NCBI GenBank assembly: GCA_028282725.1
Contig: JANQHF010000001.1
Span: 1 to 38,253 of the forward strand
DNA: 38,253 nt
Source of the DNA: Saprospiraceae bacterium
GTDB taxonomy: Bacteria > Bacteroidota > Bacteroidia > Chitinophagales > Saprospiraceae
Direction: 5' to 3'
Notes under the pieces: generated by a model
The model's input: only the letters and a program-made list of their open reading frames with translations
The model's database searches: none
What the model was told of the DNA's origin: nothing
Translations under genes and position numbers: made by a program
Shown here: one piece after another, positions 8,490 to 16,026 of the stretch
Numbering within the stretch: the first letter of the stretch is position 1
Layout: the number at the start of each line of letters is the position of its first letter

Positions 8490-8963
8490 ATGATATTAAA
8501 AAATGAAGTTGAAAATGCCCAAAACTCCTGGGGATCTGGTGTTGTTAAAATCGGTGAGCTCATAGGTGAGAGAGAAAAATGCGAAGCGTATACGCAGGAA
8601 TTTGTAAATGAGCACTATGACTTCGACAATAAGGAGGTGCTATTCAAACCTACTAAGGCTGCGATCAGGCAATTTCGACCTACGAATGAAGGAGCATTGT
8701 CATATTTTATCGGCGGTAATGCCGAATATCCTGAGGATGGAGGATTTGCTTTACAACCCTGGACCAATGTCCGTTTTGAAAATGCCACAATCATACTTGA
8801 GGAGAGTAGGGCATTGGCAATGGGCAATTATTTCTTTACTGACCTCAACGGAGGTGAAACAAAAGTAGAATACACCTTTGGATATGTAAAAGGAGATGAT
8901 GGAAATCTAAAGATAGACGTTCATCATTCTTCATTGCCTTTCAATCCTACTCCGAATGCCTGA
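8490..8963 (+). CDS. NTF2-like/SnoaL-type conserved protein, first gene of zinc operon
   Basis: A small cytoplasmic protein of 157 residues, with no signal peptide or membrane segment. The sequence has the pattern of an alpha+beta NTF2-like (SnoaL, CaMKII-association) fold: an N-terminal helix (VENAQNSWGSGVVKIGEL), then FKPTKAAIRQFRPT, SYFIGGN, ALAMGNYFFTD and a terminal KIDVHHSSLPF. I recall close relatives in other bacteria sometimes labelled phosphoribosyl-AMP cyclohydrolase; no active site of that enzyme is visible, so I do not use that name. It leads the operon behind the two palindromes and overlaps the next gene by 8 bases. The His-His near the C-terminus is conserved in my memory of the family, but its role is unknown. 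Confidence 0.75.
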   Translation: MILKNEVENAQNSWGSGVVKIGELIGEREKCEAYTQEFVNEHYDFDNKEVLFKPTKAAIRQFRPTNEGALSYFIGGNAEYPEDGGFALQPWTNVRFENATIILEESRALAMGNYFFTDLNGGETKVEYTFGYVKGDDGNLKIDVHHSSLPFNPTPNA

Positions 8964-9498
8964 CAAAGATTTGGGCAGTGTGCTTTGTAACAGGCTATTC
9001 CTGATTTGTCCCACGGACTATATAGAGCAAGCAATTCAAAATCAGTTTAATGGTGAAACCTATTATTATACAGCCCTTGGGGTTTATTTTGAATGGGACC
9101 ACAAGATTGAATCCTGGCTTTGGGAATTAATATGTGAACAGGGCATCGACCAGATCGTCATTGTTTCTGCTATTGATAATATCTTTTACAGTGGTGATTT
9201 AGACAAGAATAGTAGACGGAGTTATCCGATTGATGAAGCAGTGATCGAGACCAAAAAAAAACTGTCCAAACATCTGATGCAACCAGAAATTTTTTCTTCG
9301 AATTTACATCTCCTGGTCGCTCGTCATTTGGCCAACCAAAAACAGCGGTTTCTGGAAACAACTTCTTTGGGAAGTAGGATTCGAAGTGGAGGAATTGAGG
9401 TGAAAGCTTATGTATATCGCCCTCAAGAAGAGACTTTTTGTTCTCTTGAAGAATGTATTCAAAGAGGCAATTTGTTAAGCAGTGTTTCAGTGAATTGA
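8956..9498 (+). CDS. Uncharacterised protein in zinc operon
   Basis: A 180-residue soluble protein that I do not recognise. It starts inside the end of the NTF2-like gene (8-base overlap), so translation is coupled and the two probably act together. Visible features are a possible Rossmann-like beginning (LCNRLFLICPTDYIEQAI), a hydrophobic strand followed by DNIFYSG (QIVIVSAIDNIFYSGDLD), and a basic segment near RSGGIEVKAYVYRP. There is no signal peptide, membrane segment, Cys pair or His cluster. A 41-base gap separates it from the first MerC gene. Confidence 0.65.
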   Translation: MPDKDLGSVLCNRLFLICPTDYIEQAIQNQFNGETYYYTALGVYFEWDHKIESWLWELICEQGIDQIVIVSAIDNIFYSGDLDKNSRRSYPIDEAVIETKKKLSKHLMQPEIFSSNLHLLVARHLANQKQRFLETTSLGSRIRSGGIEVKAYVYRPQEETFCSLEECIQRGNLLSSVSVN

Positions 9499-9539
9499 AG
9501 TTTTTATTTATGGGGTATGTCGAGTAGCAATAAATATCA

Positions 9540-9938
9540 ATGAAAGTGACGTTACAATCAGACGTTGTTGGTGCCACAGCAAGTGGACTTTGCGTAATAC
9601 ATTGCATGATGACTCCTTTACTTTTCCTGGCACAAAGTGGATCTATTGATGGGTGCGCTCATCTCGGACCTGAGTGGTGGAGCTCGATAGATTTTTTGTT
9701 TATTGGGGTAACAGCCATAGCCGTATACCAGTCCGGGACGAAAACGAGCAAAGTCATGGTGAAGTATGCTATGATCGGAACCTGGGTCATATTGTCACTC
9801 TTAATAATCAATGAAAAATTGAACGCCCTGTACCTACCCGAAACACTGAAATATGCAGTAGCATTTGGGTTAATCATTTTACACTTATATAATCTGAAGT
9901 ATTGTCAATGTTCGGGGGATACTTGCTGTGCTCCCTAA
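9540..9938 (+). CDS. MerC-domain inner membrane protein (first copy)
   Basis: A 132-residue protein with about four hydrophobic segments (roughly 8-30, 47-65, 73-92 and 100-118). The MerC hallmark is in the first helix, LCVIHCMMTP, a Cys-x-x-His-Cys pair near Cys18 and Cys22. More Cys lie at the cytoplasmic C-terminus (KYCQCSGDTCCAP). MerC proteins carry thiol-bound metal ions (Hg2+ in mercury-resistance operons) across the inner membrane. Here no merA, merT, merP or merR is present, and the partner is a COG0523 GTPase, so zinc or another divalent metal is a better guess. Bacteroidota often have such paired MerC and COG0523 genes. Confidence 0.8.
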   Translation: MKVTLQSDVVGATASGLCVIHCMMTPLLFLAQSGSIDGCAHLGPEWWSSIDFLFIGVTAIAVYQSGTKTSKVMVKYAMIGTWVILSLLIINEKLNALYLPETLKYAVAFGLIILHLYNLKYCQCSGDTCCAP

Positions 9939-9955
9939 GACATCTACAAAGAATT

Positions 9956-10990
9956 ATGGAAGAAAAGAATGAAATAATTAGTCCAGTAACCATTCTAACC
10001 GGTTTTTTGGGAACGGGAAAGACTACTTTTCTCAATCATCTACTTCAAAATAACGCTGAGACGAGATACGCCATAATTGAAAATGAATTTGGCGAACAGG
10101 GCATTGATAATGAACTCGTAATACGGCCAGACGAAACCATTGTTGAATTAAATAATGGTTGTCTTTGTTGTACTCTTAATGATAATTTATACGATATTCT
10201 AAATGAACTTTTTGATCGTAGAAATGAATTTGACGAAATCGTTATCGAGGCCACAGGTGTTGCTGATCCAACTGGTCTGGCGCAACCTTTTATCATTCAC
10301 CCATTGATTAAGAAGCATTTTCCACTTACCGCTATCATTTGTTTAGTGGATGCTGAATTAATAGAAGACCACCTCGAAGAAACAGAGGAAGCTATCAATC
10401 AAATTGTATATAGTGACATTCTTCTTATCAATAAGATCGACCTGGTCAGTGTGGATTATGTACCTGTCCTGGAAAATATGTTGCAACAATTAAACCCGTT
10501 GGCCAACATTGTTAAAGGACATAAGAATAATTTTCCACCAATTGAATTCTTTAAAGACCATGAAAAACTTGAGAATCTACTTGGTGATACCTATAAAGAT
10601 CTTGAGCATGATCGGGAGGAATTGACATTCCCGGTTCAAAAGCCCCATGCCCATCATCATCATAAACATACGGAAGAAATCCGCAGTCATACTTTTACGT
10701 CAACCATCCCTTTCAATTTTCAGGTATTGCATCAACAATTCTTGATTTATCTCTCTTTTCAATCGGTCGGATTGTATCGAATTAAGGGTTTGATATGGTT
10801 GGAAAACGAAGATGAACAGTATGTTCTGCAGTCGGTTGGTAAGCGCTTGAACATTGAGAAAAAACGAAGATGGCAGCAGGCGGAGACAAAGGAAAGCGTG
10901 ATTGTGTTTATTGGGAAAAATTTACAAAGACAAGGATTACAAAGGTTGTTAAATAGATGCTATGCTCGAGTAGCGAAACAAACTTATTGA
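9956..10990 (+). CDS. COG0523 (CobW/ZNG1-type) zinc metallochaperone GTPase
   Basis: Cytoplasmic G3E-family GTPase of 344 residues that is expected to load metal into client proteins, typically under zinc starvation. ATG 9956 is preferred over an in-frame ATG at 9902, because it avoids overlap with the MerC gene and leaves a normal N-terminus. Visible motifs are the P-loop GFLGTGKTT (16-24), the metal-binding CxCC (Cys69-Leu-Cys71-Cys72), ATGVADP (switch II region), NKID for guanine recognition, and a His-rich loop (HAHHHHKH near 230-238) before the C-terminal CobW domain. It is flanked by MerC genes, 17 bases after the first and 1 base before the second. The Zur-box operon context supports zinc rather than cobalt. 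Confidence 0.9.
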   Translation: MEEKNEIISPVTILTGFLGTGKTTFLNHLLQNNAETRYAIIENEFGEQGIDNELVIRPDETIVELNNGCLCCTLNDNLYDILNELFDRRNEFDEIVIEATGVADPTGLAQPFIIHPLIKKHFPLTAIICLVDAELIEDHLEETEEAINQIVYSDILLINKIDLVSVDYVPVLENMLQQLNPLANIVKGHKNNFPPIEFFKDHEKLENLLGDTYKDLEHDREELTFPVQKPHAHHHHKHTEEIRSHTFTSTIPFNFQVLHQQFLIYLSFQSVGLYRIKGLIWLENEDEQYVLQSVGKRLNIEKKRRWQQAETKESVIVFIGKNLQRQGLQRLLNRCYARVAKQTY

Positions 10991-10991
10991 G

Positions 10992-11411
10992 ATGTCATTT
11001 AAATCGAATTCTATCCGGGGTAATACTGCTACATCTGACTTGTTAGGATCCGCAGCCAGTGCTCTATGTGCCATTCATTGTGTCCTGACTCCCATTTTCT
11101 TTGCTTCGAGACCCATAATTGATGGAATTGCCAGTCAGCATAGTCACGAAGGCCATTACTGGGTAGCTATGGACTATGTTTTTTGGATCATTAGTCTGGC
11201 TGCTGTCTGGTATTCAGCGAGGCATACCAGAAACAGAACGATTCAATGGGTTTTGTGGATCTCTTGGCTAGTGTTTTCCTGGGGATTATTGGCTCATATA
11301 AATGAGTTAGTCTTCGGTAAGGGCTTTATGTATATAGGATCTTTTGCTTTGATCATCGGGCACATGTGGAACTATAGATATTGCCAAAAATGCTCAGATG
11401 AAAAGTGCTAA
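10992..11411 (+). CDS. MerC-domain inner membrane protein (second copy)
   Basis: A 139-residue paralogue of the gene at 9540, with the same LCAIHCVLTP Cys-His-Cys motif in the first membrane helix (about residues 25-34) and a C-terminal Cys cluster (YCQKCSDEKC). An extra His-rich loop (QHSHEGHYW) follows the first helix, which could bind a soft or borderline metal outside the membrane. Two non-identical MerC genes around one GTPase suggest a heteromeric carrier or carriers with different partners. It is separated by 1 base from the GTPase and by 2 bases from the ABC ATPase. Confidence 0.8.
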   Translation: MSFKSNSIRGNTATSDLLGSAASALCAIHCVLTPIFFASRPIIDGIASQHSHEGHYWVAMDYVFWIISLAAVWYSARHTRNRTIQWVLWISWLVFSWGLLAHINELVFGKGFMYIGSFALIIGHMWNYRYCQKCSDEKC

Positions 11412-11413
11412 TA

Positions 11414-12055
11414 ATGTTTCAAAATATGGTTCAGACAAATAACATAAAGTATCGATATCCCGGTTCTGGAATGATCAATTTCCCCGATTTGGAAATAAAA
11501 GCCCGTCAGGCTCTTTTGATCAGCGGAGAATCAGGTTGTGGCAAGACAACATTGTTGCATTTATTGGCTGGCCTAAGACGGACTGTGAGCGGGCGCGTTC
11601 TTGTGGGTAGTGACGAAATTTCCAGTTTATCTCCTGCAAAGTTGGATCGTTACAGAGGTCAAAACATAGGCATCGTATACCAGCAATCCTACTTCATTGA
11701 GTCTTTAACCATTTTAGATAATTTGCTGGTCTCACCATATGCTAGAGATAAAAACAGGGCCCGGCAAATTGCCGATCGCTTGAATATTGAAGGCCTTTTG
11801 CACCGATACCCGAAAAAATTAAGTGTAGGACAACAACAAAGAGCAACGATTGCAAGGGCAGTAATAAACGGACCTAAGCTCATCCTGGCTGATGAGCCTA
11901 CAAGTGCCCTGGACAACAAGAATTGTACCCAGGTTATAGAGCTGTTATTAGAAGAGGCAGTAGCTAACGATGCTGCCCTTATTATCGTGACTCATGATGA
12001 TCGATTGAAATCCGAAGTAAAGAATTGGGTCGAATTAGAACCTCTTGACAACTAG
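11414..12055 (+). CDS. ABC transporter ATPase, LolD/MacB type
   Basis: Cytoplasmic ATPase of 213 residues that powers the FtsX-like permease that follows. It shows Walker A GESGCGKTT (near residues 39-47), a Q-loop region (YQQSYF), the signature LSVGQQQRA, Walker B LILADEPTS and the switch His (VTHDD). This close spacing of a short ATPase and a four-helix permease is typical of LolD/MacB-class mechanotransmission transporters, which move lipoproteins or drive periplasmic events and do not import small ligands. I chose ATG 11414; a GTG at 11405 would overlap the MerC stop. Start at 11426 is also possible. Confidence 0.88.
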   Translation: MFQNMVQTNNIKYRYPGSGMINFPDLEIKARQALLISGESGCGKTTLLHLLAGLRRTVSGRVLVGSDEISSLSPAKLDRYRGQNIGIVYQQSYFIESLTILDNLLVSPYARDKNRARQIADRLNIEGLLHRYPKKLSVGQQQRATIARAVINGPKLILADEPTSALDNKNCTQVIELLLEEAVANDAALIIVTHDDRLKSEVKNWVELEPLDN

Positions 12056-12064
12056 CTCTGAATT

Positions 12065-13339
12065 ATGCTTGGTAAAATTGCCTGGAAAAATATTACATTC
12101 AAACCCCTCAATACGGCATTGTGCGTCAGTCTGCTTCTTTTTGGCGTTGGAATTATTTCTTTGTTGCTGTTGATCCAACATCAATTGGAGCAAAAATTTC
12201 AACGGGACTTAAAAAATATTGACCTGGTTGTCGGAGCCAAAGGAAGTCCATTACAACTTGTCCTCTCTGCGGTATATCATCTCGATGCGCCCACGGGAAA
12301 TATCAAATTGGATGAAGCGCGTCAAATTATGGATGGCCCAATGGTAGAAGAGGCCATACCCCTTGCCTATGGTGATTCTTACAGGGGTTATCGAATTTTG
12401 GGTACGACGCACGACTATATCAAAAAATACGACGCTCAATTGGCAAGTGGAGCAATGTTTTCAGATCCAATGGAAGCCATCCTGGGCGCTGATGTTGCAG
12501 AAAATACGGGATTAGAGGTTGGATCTGTTTTTCTGGGTACTCATGGTGAGGTGCAAGAAGGACATGTACACGACAACCATCCTTACACAGTGGTTGGTAT
12601 TTTACAAAAAACGAATTCTGTCGTCGATCGTCTCATTCAGACCAATATTGAGAGCGTATGGCTCGTCCATTCTGATCATGGTCATGATCATTCTGCCATT
12701 GATTCTATACACGCTGTTGAATTGGATTTCAATCATGACCATGAGCACGACCACGATCATGACCACGACCATGCCGAGCATGTCATCACTGCCGACAGTA
12801 TGGAAATCACGGCGATTTTATTGCAGTATAAAACAAAAATGTCCGTGCTTAATATGCCAAGGATCATTAATGATCAAACAAAGATGCAAGCTGTCTTGCC
12901 TGCCCTGGAGATCAACCGGTTGTTTTATATGTTAGGCGTTGGTGCTACTACCTTAAAGATGATTGCCGGGGGCATTATGTTCATGGCAGGATTTAGCGTG
13001 TTTTTTGTTTTGTACAGTAGACTGAAGGAACGCAAGTATGAGTTAGCCCTGATGAGGTCTGTGGGATATCGCCCCAGTCATCTGTTTGGATTATTAGTGT
13101 TGGAAGGATTGATCCTGGCAGCCCTGGGATACGTCTCAGGCTGGTTGCTGAGCAGGGTTGGAATTTATTTTGTTAACCGACAAGCGGAAAGTGATTTTAA
13201 CATGCAATTTGACTTCGCGTGGGTGCCGGGAGAAGAATGGTTACTATTGCTTACATTTTCAGTTGGAGTTGTTTCCGCATTATTACCTGCCTGGCAAGCA
13301 ATGAGGATGGACGTTTCCTCAATTTTATCGGAAAGTTGA
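12065..13339 (+). CDS. FtsX/MacB-like ABC permease with a His/Asp-rich periplasmic loop
   Basis: A 424-residue permease: helix 1 near residues 18-42, a long periplasmic domain, then three C-terminal helices (about 295-320, 345-370 and 387-410) that match the FtsX fold (ELALMRSVGYRPSHL as the coupling region). What is unusual is the periplasmic domain: HSDHGHDHSAIDSIH at about 202-216, then HDHEHDHDHDHDHAEH at about 223-240, plus HVHDNHPY near 175. Such strings bind zinc, so metal sensing or sequestration fits. As I recall, a Pseudomonas aeruginosa Zur-regulated cluster (PA4063-PA4066) has a similar ATPase, permease and DUF3299 protein. With the ATPase before it and the next protein 7 bases after, it forms a transport unit; the substrate is not known. 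Confidence 0.85.
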   Translation: MLGKIAWKNITFKPLNTALCVSLLLFGVGIISLLLLIQHQLEQKFQRDLKNIDLVVGAKGSPLQLVLSAVYHLDAPTGNIKLDEARQIMDGPMVEEAIPLAYGDSYRGYRILGTTHDYIKKYDAQLASGAMFSDPMEAILGADVAENTGLEVGSVFLGTHGEVQEGHVHDNHPYTVVGILQKTNSVVDRLIQTNIESVWLVHSDHGHDHSAIDSIHAVELDFNHDHEHDHDHDHDHAEHVITADSMEITAILLQYKTKMSVLNMPRIINDQTKMQAVLPALEINRLFYMLGVGATTLKMIAGGIMFMAGFSVFFVLYSRLKERKYELALMRSVGYRPSHLFGLLVLEGLILAALGYVSGWLLSRVGIYFVNRQAESDFNMQFDFAWVPGEEWLLLLTFSVGVVSALLPAWQAMRMDVSSILSES

Positions 13340-13346
13340 ATTTAAA

Positions 13347-14018
13347 ATGAAAAGAAATTTAGTCATCATAATTGTCGCGATTTTAATAATACTCCTGTTC
13401 GCACAAGACAATATCCGGGATCAGTTTGGATTTGGACGAGAGGCAGACGAGGAGACATCATCTTCTGAAGGAGGAGATAGTGAAGAGCTTTCAACAAATA
13501 GAATCCTCTTAAGAGATTCGTTTATTAATGAAACGATTTACAGGTGGGATGAAACTATGTTGAATATGGTGGTGGTAGAAGATATAAAGGATTTTCCCAT
13601 TCAATTAGCAAATTATACGGATACGCAAAATTCATTATCAAAGCCCATCGAGGTAGATTGGAACGTGTTAATGGATATAAAATACAGGCTTAAATATATT
13701 GATGAAATAGGTGCAGAAATGTACTCTCCTATTTTCTCTGAAGCTGTTGAGGCACTCCACGAGAAAGAAATAATTATTGAGGGCTTCGTTATTCCGTTCG
13801 ACGAAGAAGGAGAGATCCTGTCATTGTCCATGAATCCTTTTGCCTCCTGTTTTTTTTGTGGAAAGGCAAGTCCGGCCTCCATAATCAGTATGTATCTCAA
13901 GGATAAGGGTAAGCGTTATAAAATGGACGACTTCAAAAGATTCAGAGGGACCCTATTCTTGAATTTTGATGATCCGAACGAATTCTACTACATCCTCCGG
14001 GATGCTGAAGAGGGATAG
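13347..14018 (+). CDS. Membrane-anchored DUF3299-like protein, last gene of zinc operon
   Basis: A 223-residue protein with one N-terminal membrane helix (LVIIIVAILIILLFAQ, residues 4-19), then an acidic Ser/Glu linker (about 30-47), then a periplasmic domain. That domain has the pattern of DUF3299: an early W-x-x-L region (VDWNVLMDIKY), a strand II-EGFVIPFDEEGEIL and a conserved aromatic/Cys site (FASCFFCGKASP, two Cys near 168-171). The Cys pair could bind metal or form a disulphide. It is placed directly after the ABC permease, as in Zur-regulated clusters of other bacteria, and is probably the periplasmic partner of that transporter. It ends the operon, 25 bases from the stop of the convergent nucleotidase gene. 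Confidence 0.7.
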   Translation: MKRNLVIIIVAILIILLFAQDNIRDQFGFGREADEETSSSEGGDSEELSTNRILLRDSFINETIYRWDETMLNMVVVEDIKDFPIQLANYTDTQNSLSKPIEVDWNVLMDIKYRLKYIDEIGAEMYSPIFSEAVEALHEKEIIIEGFVIPFDEEGEILSLSMNPFASCFFCGKASPASIISMYLKDKGKRYKMDDFKRFRGTLFLNFDDPNEFYYILRDAEEG

Positions 14019-14043
14019 GAATACATTTCATTAAAGATCGGGA

Positions 14044-14955
14044 TTAATTGGTAAGTTCAATAGGTCCCTGCGATTTCACATTTTTTCCATTCCTGGTGAA
14101 GCTGATATCTATCCTTCCGAGATTTATTCCGGCCCATCCTACTTGATTGATAATCGTTGTAAATCCCTCATCATTAGTGAGTAAAAGTGGTTCTTTCATG
14201 AAGGTATGTGTATGCCCACCTAAGATGACATCGATCTCACTCACTTCCTGGGCCAGTCGCATATCTGAAGGACTTTCGGGTCGCCTATATTTATAACCGA
14301 GGTGAGAAAGACAGACGATCAAATCACATTTTTTCGCCCGAAGATCTTCAACCATTTCCTTCGCGATAGAGATCGGATCCTGGTAAACCGTATTTCCATA
14401 CATTGCTGCATTTACCAAACCCTCGAGTTCAATGCCCAATCCAAAGACCCCAACTTTAATTCCACCTTTTTTGAAAATCTTGTATGCTTGCACTTCACCA
14501 GCCAAATTGGTCTTCGAAAAGTCATAGTTGGAACATAAATATGGAAACTTGGCAAACTGCATTGCATATTTCAGTCCATCCATTCCATTGTCAAATTCAT
14601 GGTTTCCAATGGTGGTTGCATCGTAATTCATTATACTCATCAATTTCAATTCCAACTTACCACCAAACATATTGAAGTACGGTGTTCCTTGAAAAACATC
14701 GCCCGAGTCAAGTAATAAGACATTATCTTCTTCGCCTCTTATTTTATCTATTGCACCTGCACGTGCTGCCATACCTCCCAATCCTTTATATCGACCTTCT
14801 TCAAAAGGATCAATATGAGAGTGCATGTCATTGGTATGAAGGATTGTGATCTTCCGCTTTTTAAGGCCGAGAACGGTAGGGCGATCAAAATAGGGTGAGA
14901 CAGCCATTGATGCTGAAGCTGATAAAGATTGAACTATAAATTGTCTTCTCTTCAT
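14044..14955 (-). CDS. Metallophosphatase half of a split UshA-like 5'-nucleotidase
   Basis: A 303-residue exported enzyme that probably dephosphorylates nucleotides or related esters in the periplasm using two divalent metal ions. It corresponds to the N-terminal catalytic domain of UshA. A Tat-like leader (MKRRQFIVQSLSASASM) precedes the motifs HTNDMHSH, DSGDVFQGT, GNHEFDNG, SHLGYKY and GGHTHT, which supply all the usual metal-binding Asp, His and Asn. It ends where the catalytic domain ends. The substrate-binding C-terminal domain is encoded by the gene just upstream, whose stop overlaps this ATG by 4 bases (14952-14955). The two parts are presumably made together and meet in the periplasm. 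Confidence 0.88.
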   Translation of the reverse strand: MKRRQFIVQSLSASASMAVSPYFDRPTVLGLKKRKITILHTNDMHSHIDPFEEGRYKGLGGMAARAGAIDKIRGEEDNVLLLDSGDVFQGTPYFNMFGGKLELKLMSIMNYDATTIGNHEFDNGMDGLKYAMQFAKFPYLCSNYDFSKTNLAGEVQAYKIFKKGGIKVGVFGLGIELEGLVNAAMYGNTVYQDPISIAKEMVEDLRAKKCDLIVCLSHLGYKYRRPESPSDMRLAQEVSEIDVILGGHTHTFMKEPLLLTNDEGFTTIINQVGWAGINLGRIDISFTRNGKNVKSQGPIELTN

Positions 14956-15722
14956 TTTGTCAAAACGGTGACTGAGTTTGATAATTCTTCCTTTATTGAA
15001 TCGCCCCTTGCTGTACGTTGCCTGATCTCCAACACGATTAAATCCCTCATATTGACCGGTTCAACATCCAGTCTTTTCAGGGATTTTAACATTCGAAATC
15101 CACCACCACCGTTAGCCAGATAGTCACTGATTGATAGCGTATATGTTTCATCCGGATTTATTTCCTGACCGTCAATCCGAATATTTTGAACACCAGAGTC
15201 TGTAATTTCAAAACTTGCTGGCCATATCATGCTTCGGCCTGATTTAGCAATAAAATTCACTACCTCCACTAAATCTTCGCCAGGTACTTCCAACAACAAA
15301 ACATTATTTTCAAATGGCAACATTTCATACACCTCTCCCAGTGTAATATCACCTTTATTGATCGGGGCTCTCAATCCACCTTTATGATTCATAATCGCTA
15401 CGTCTACATCTCTGATAAATGTGGATCGTGATTGTTCTATTAAGAGCTTGGTTACAAATATCCCCAATAAGGACTCATAGTCTCCTTCGGTGGTCAAATC
15501 ATGTGCGGCATAACCGATCACCTCATCCATTATGGAATCCAATTGAACCCGGTAAGGAGCAATTACTTTTTCAACCCGGTTTGAGCCCTTTATTTCAGAA
15601 TTAATTTCGACGTTCGACCACGAATAGATCGGCTCGTAATCACTTGGGTTGAAACAAGAAACCATGGCGACAAGTAGAAAACCCACCAACATTTTTTGAC
15701 CGATAGGAGAGCTTGACTTCAT
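14952..15722 (-). CDS. Substrate-binding half of a split 5'-nucleotidase (UshA C-terminal domain), lipoprotein
   Basis: A 256-residue protein corresponding to the 5'-nucleotidase C-terminal domain, normally fused behind the metallophosphatase domain. Residues 1-23 are a lipoprotein leader ending at AMVSC (Cys23), so this half is probably anchored in a membrane while the catalytic half is Tat-exported. Family motifs are GGLRAPINKGDIT, EVYEMLPFENNV and DYLANGGGGF, the last being the glycine loop that contacts substrate. The gene order is reversed relative to the usual fusion (C-terminal domain first), and its ATGA overlap with the next gene indicates coupled translation. Confidence 0.85.
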   Translation of the reverse strand: MKSSSPIGQKMLVGFLLVAMVSCFNPSDYEPIYSWSNVEINSEIKGSNRVEKVIAPYRVQLDSIMDEVIGYAAHDLTTEGDYESLLGIFVTKLLIEQSRSTFIRDVDVAIMNHKGGLRAPINKGDITLGEVYEMLPFENNVLLLEVPGEDLVEVVNFIAKSGRSMIWPASFEITDSGVQNIRIDGQEINPDETYTLSISDYLANGGGGFRMLKSLKRLDVEPVNMRDLIVLEIRQRTARGDSIKEELSNSVTVLTK

Positions 15723-16026
15723 ATCATTATCAGCGCTTGATTATTAGTCAAGATACTCTTAATTCCTTCAAAAGGAGGCATTCGAATTGTATTATTAAGG
15801 GATTTAACAGCAACTTAATATTGGCCAAATCTGGTTTGATAAATCCGCAAGAAAGAGAAGAGGCTAGCCATTTTATTTTTCTGTACCGGCCTAAAAATAA
15901 ACAGCAAATGTGTGCAAATATTCATTGATACAAATGGTAATTTCACGCAGTCCAGCGTAATCCTCGACTAAAAAAAGGCGATAGAGTGAATCAATTGAGC
16001 AACGGCCTCTCCAAAAATATAAGGCA
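15723..16026. other. Intergenic region between divergent genes
   Basis: About 300 bases lie between the leftward nucleotidase operon and the rightward DUF418 gene. No complete palindrome of the TTGCAAC type and no convincing hairpin were found. A run of seven A (about 15970-15976) and AT-rich blocks fit two divergent promoters, but I cannot place them. Confidence 0.35.

Noticed and set aside
8490-8963. Phosphoribosyl-AMP cyclohydrolase (histidine biosynthesis).
   Set aside because: The label is used for similar proteins but the HisI metal and active-site motifs are absent; the pattern is NTF2-like.
9540-11411. Mercury-resistance operon, because of two MerC-domain proteins.
   Set aside because: No merA, merT, merP or merR is present. 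The MerC genes flank a COG0523 GTPase and lie behind Fur-family-type palindromes, so a zinc-type role fits better.
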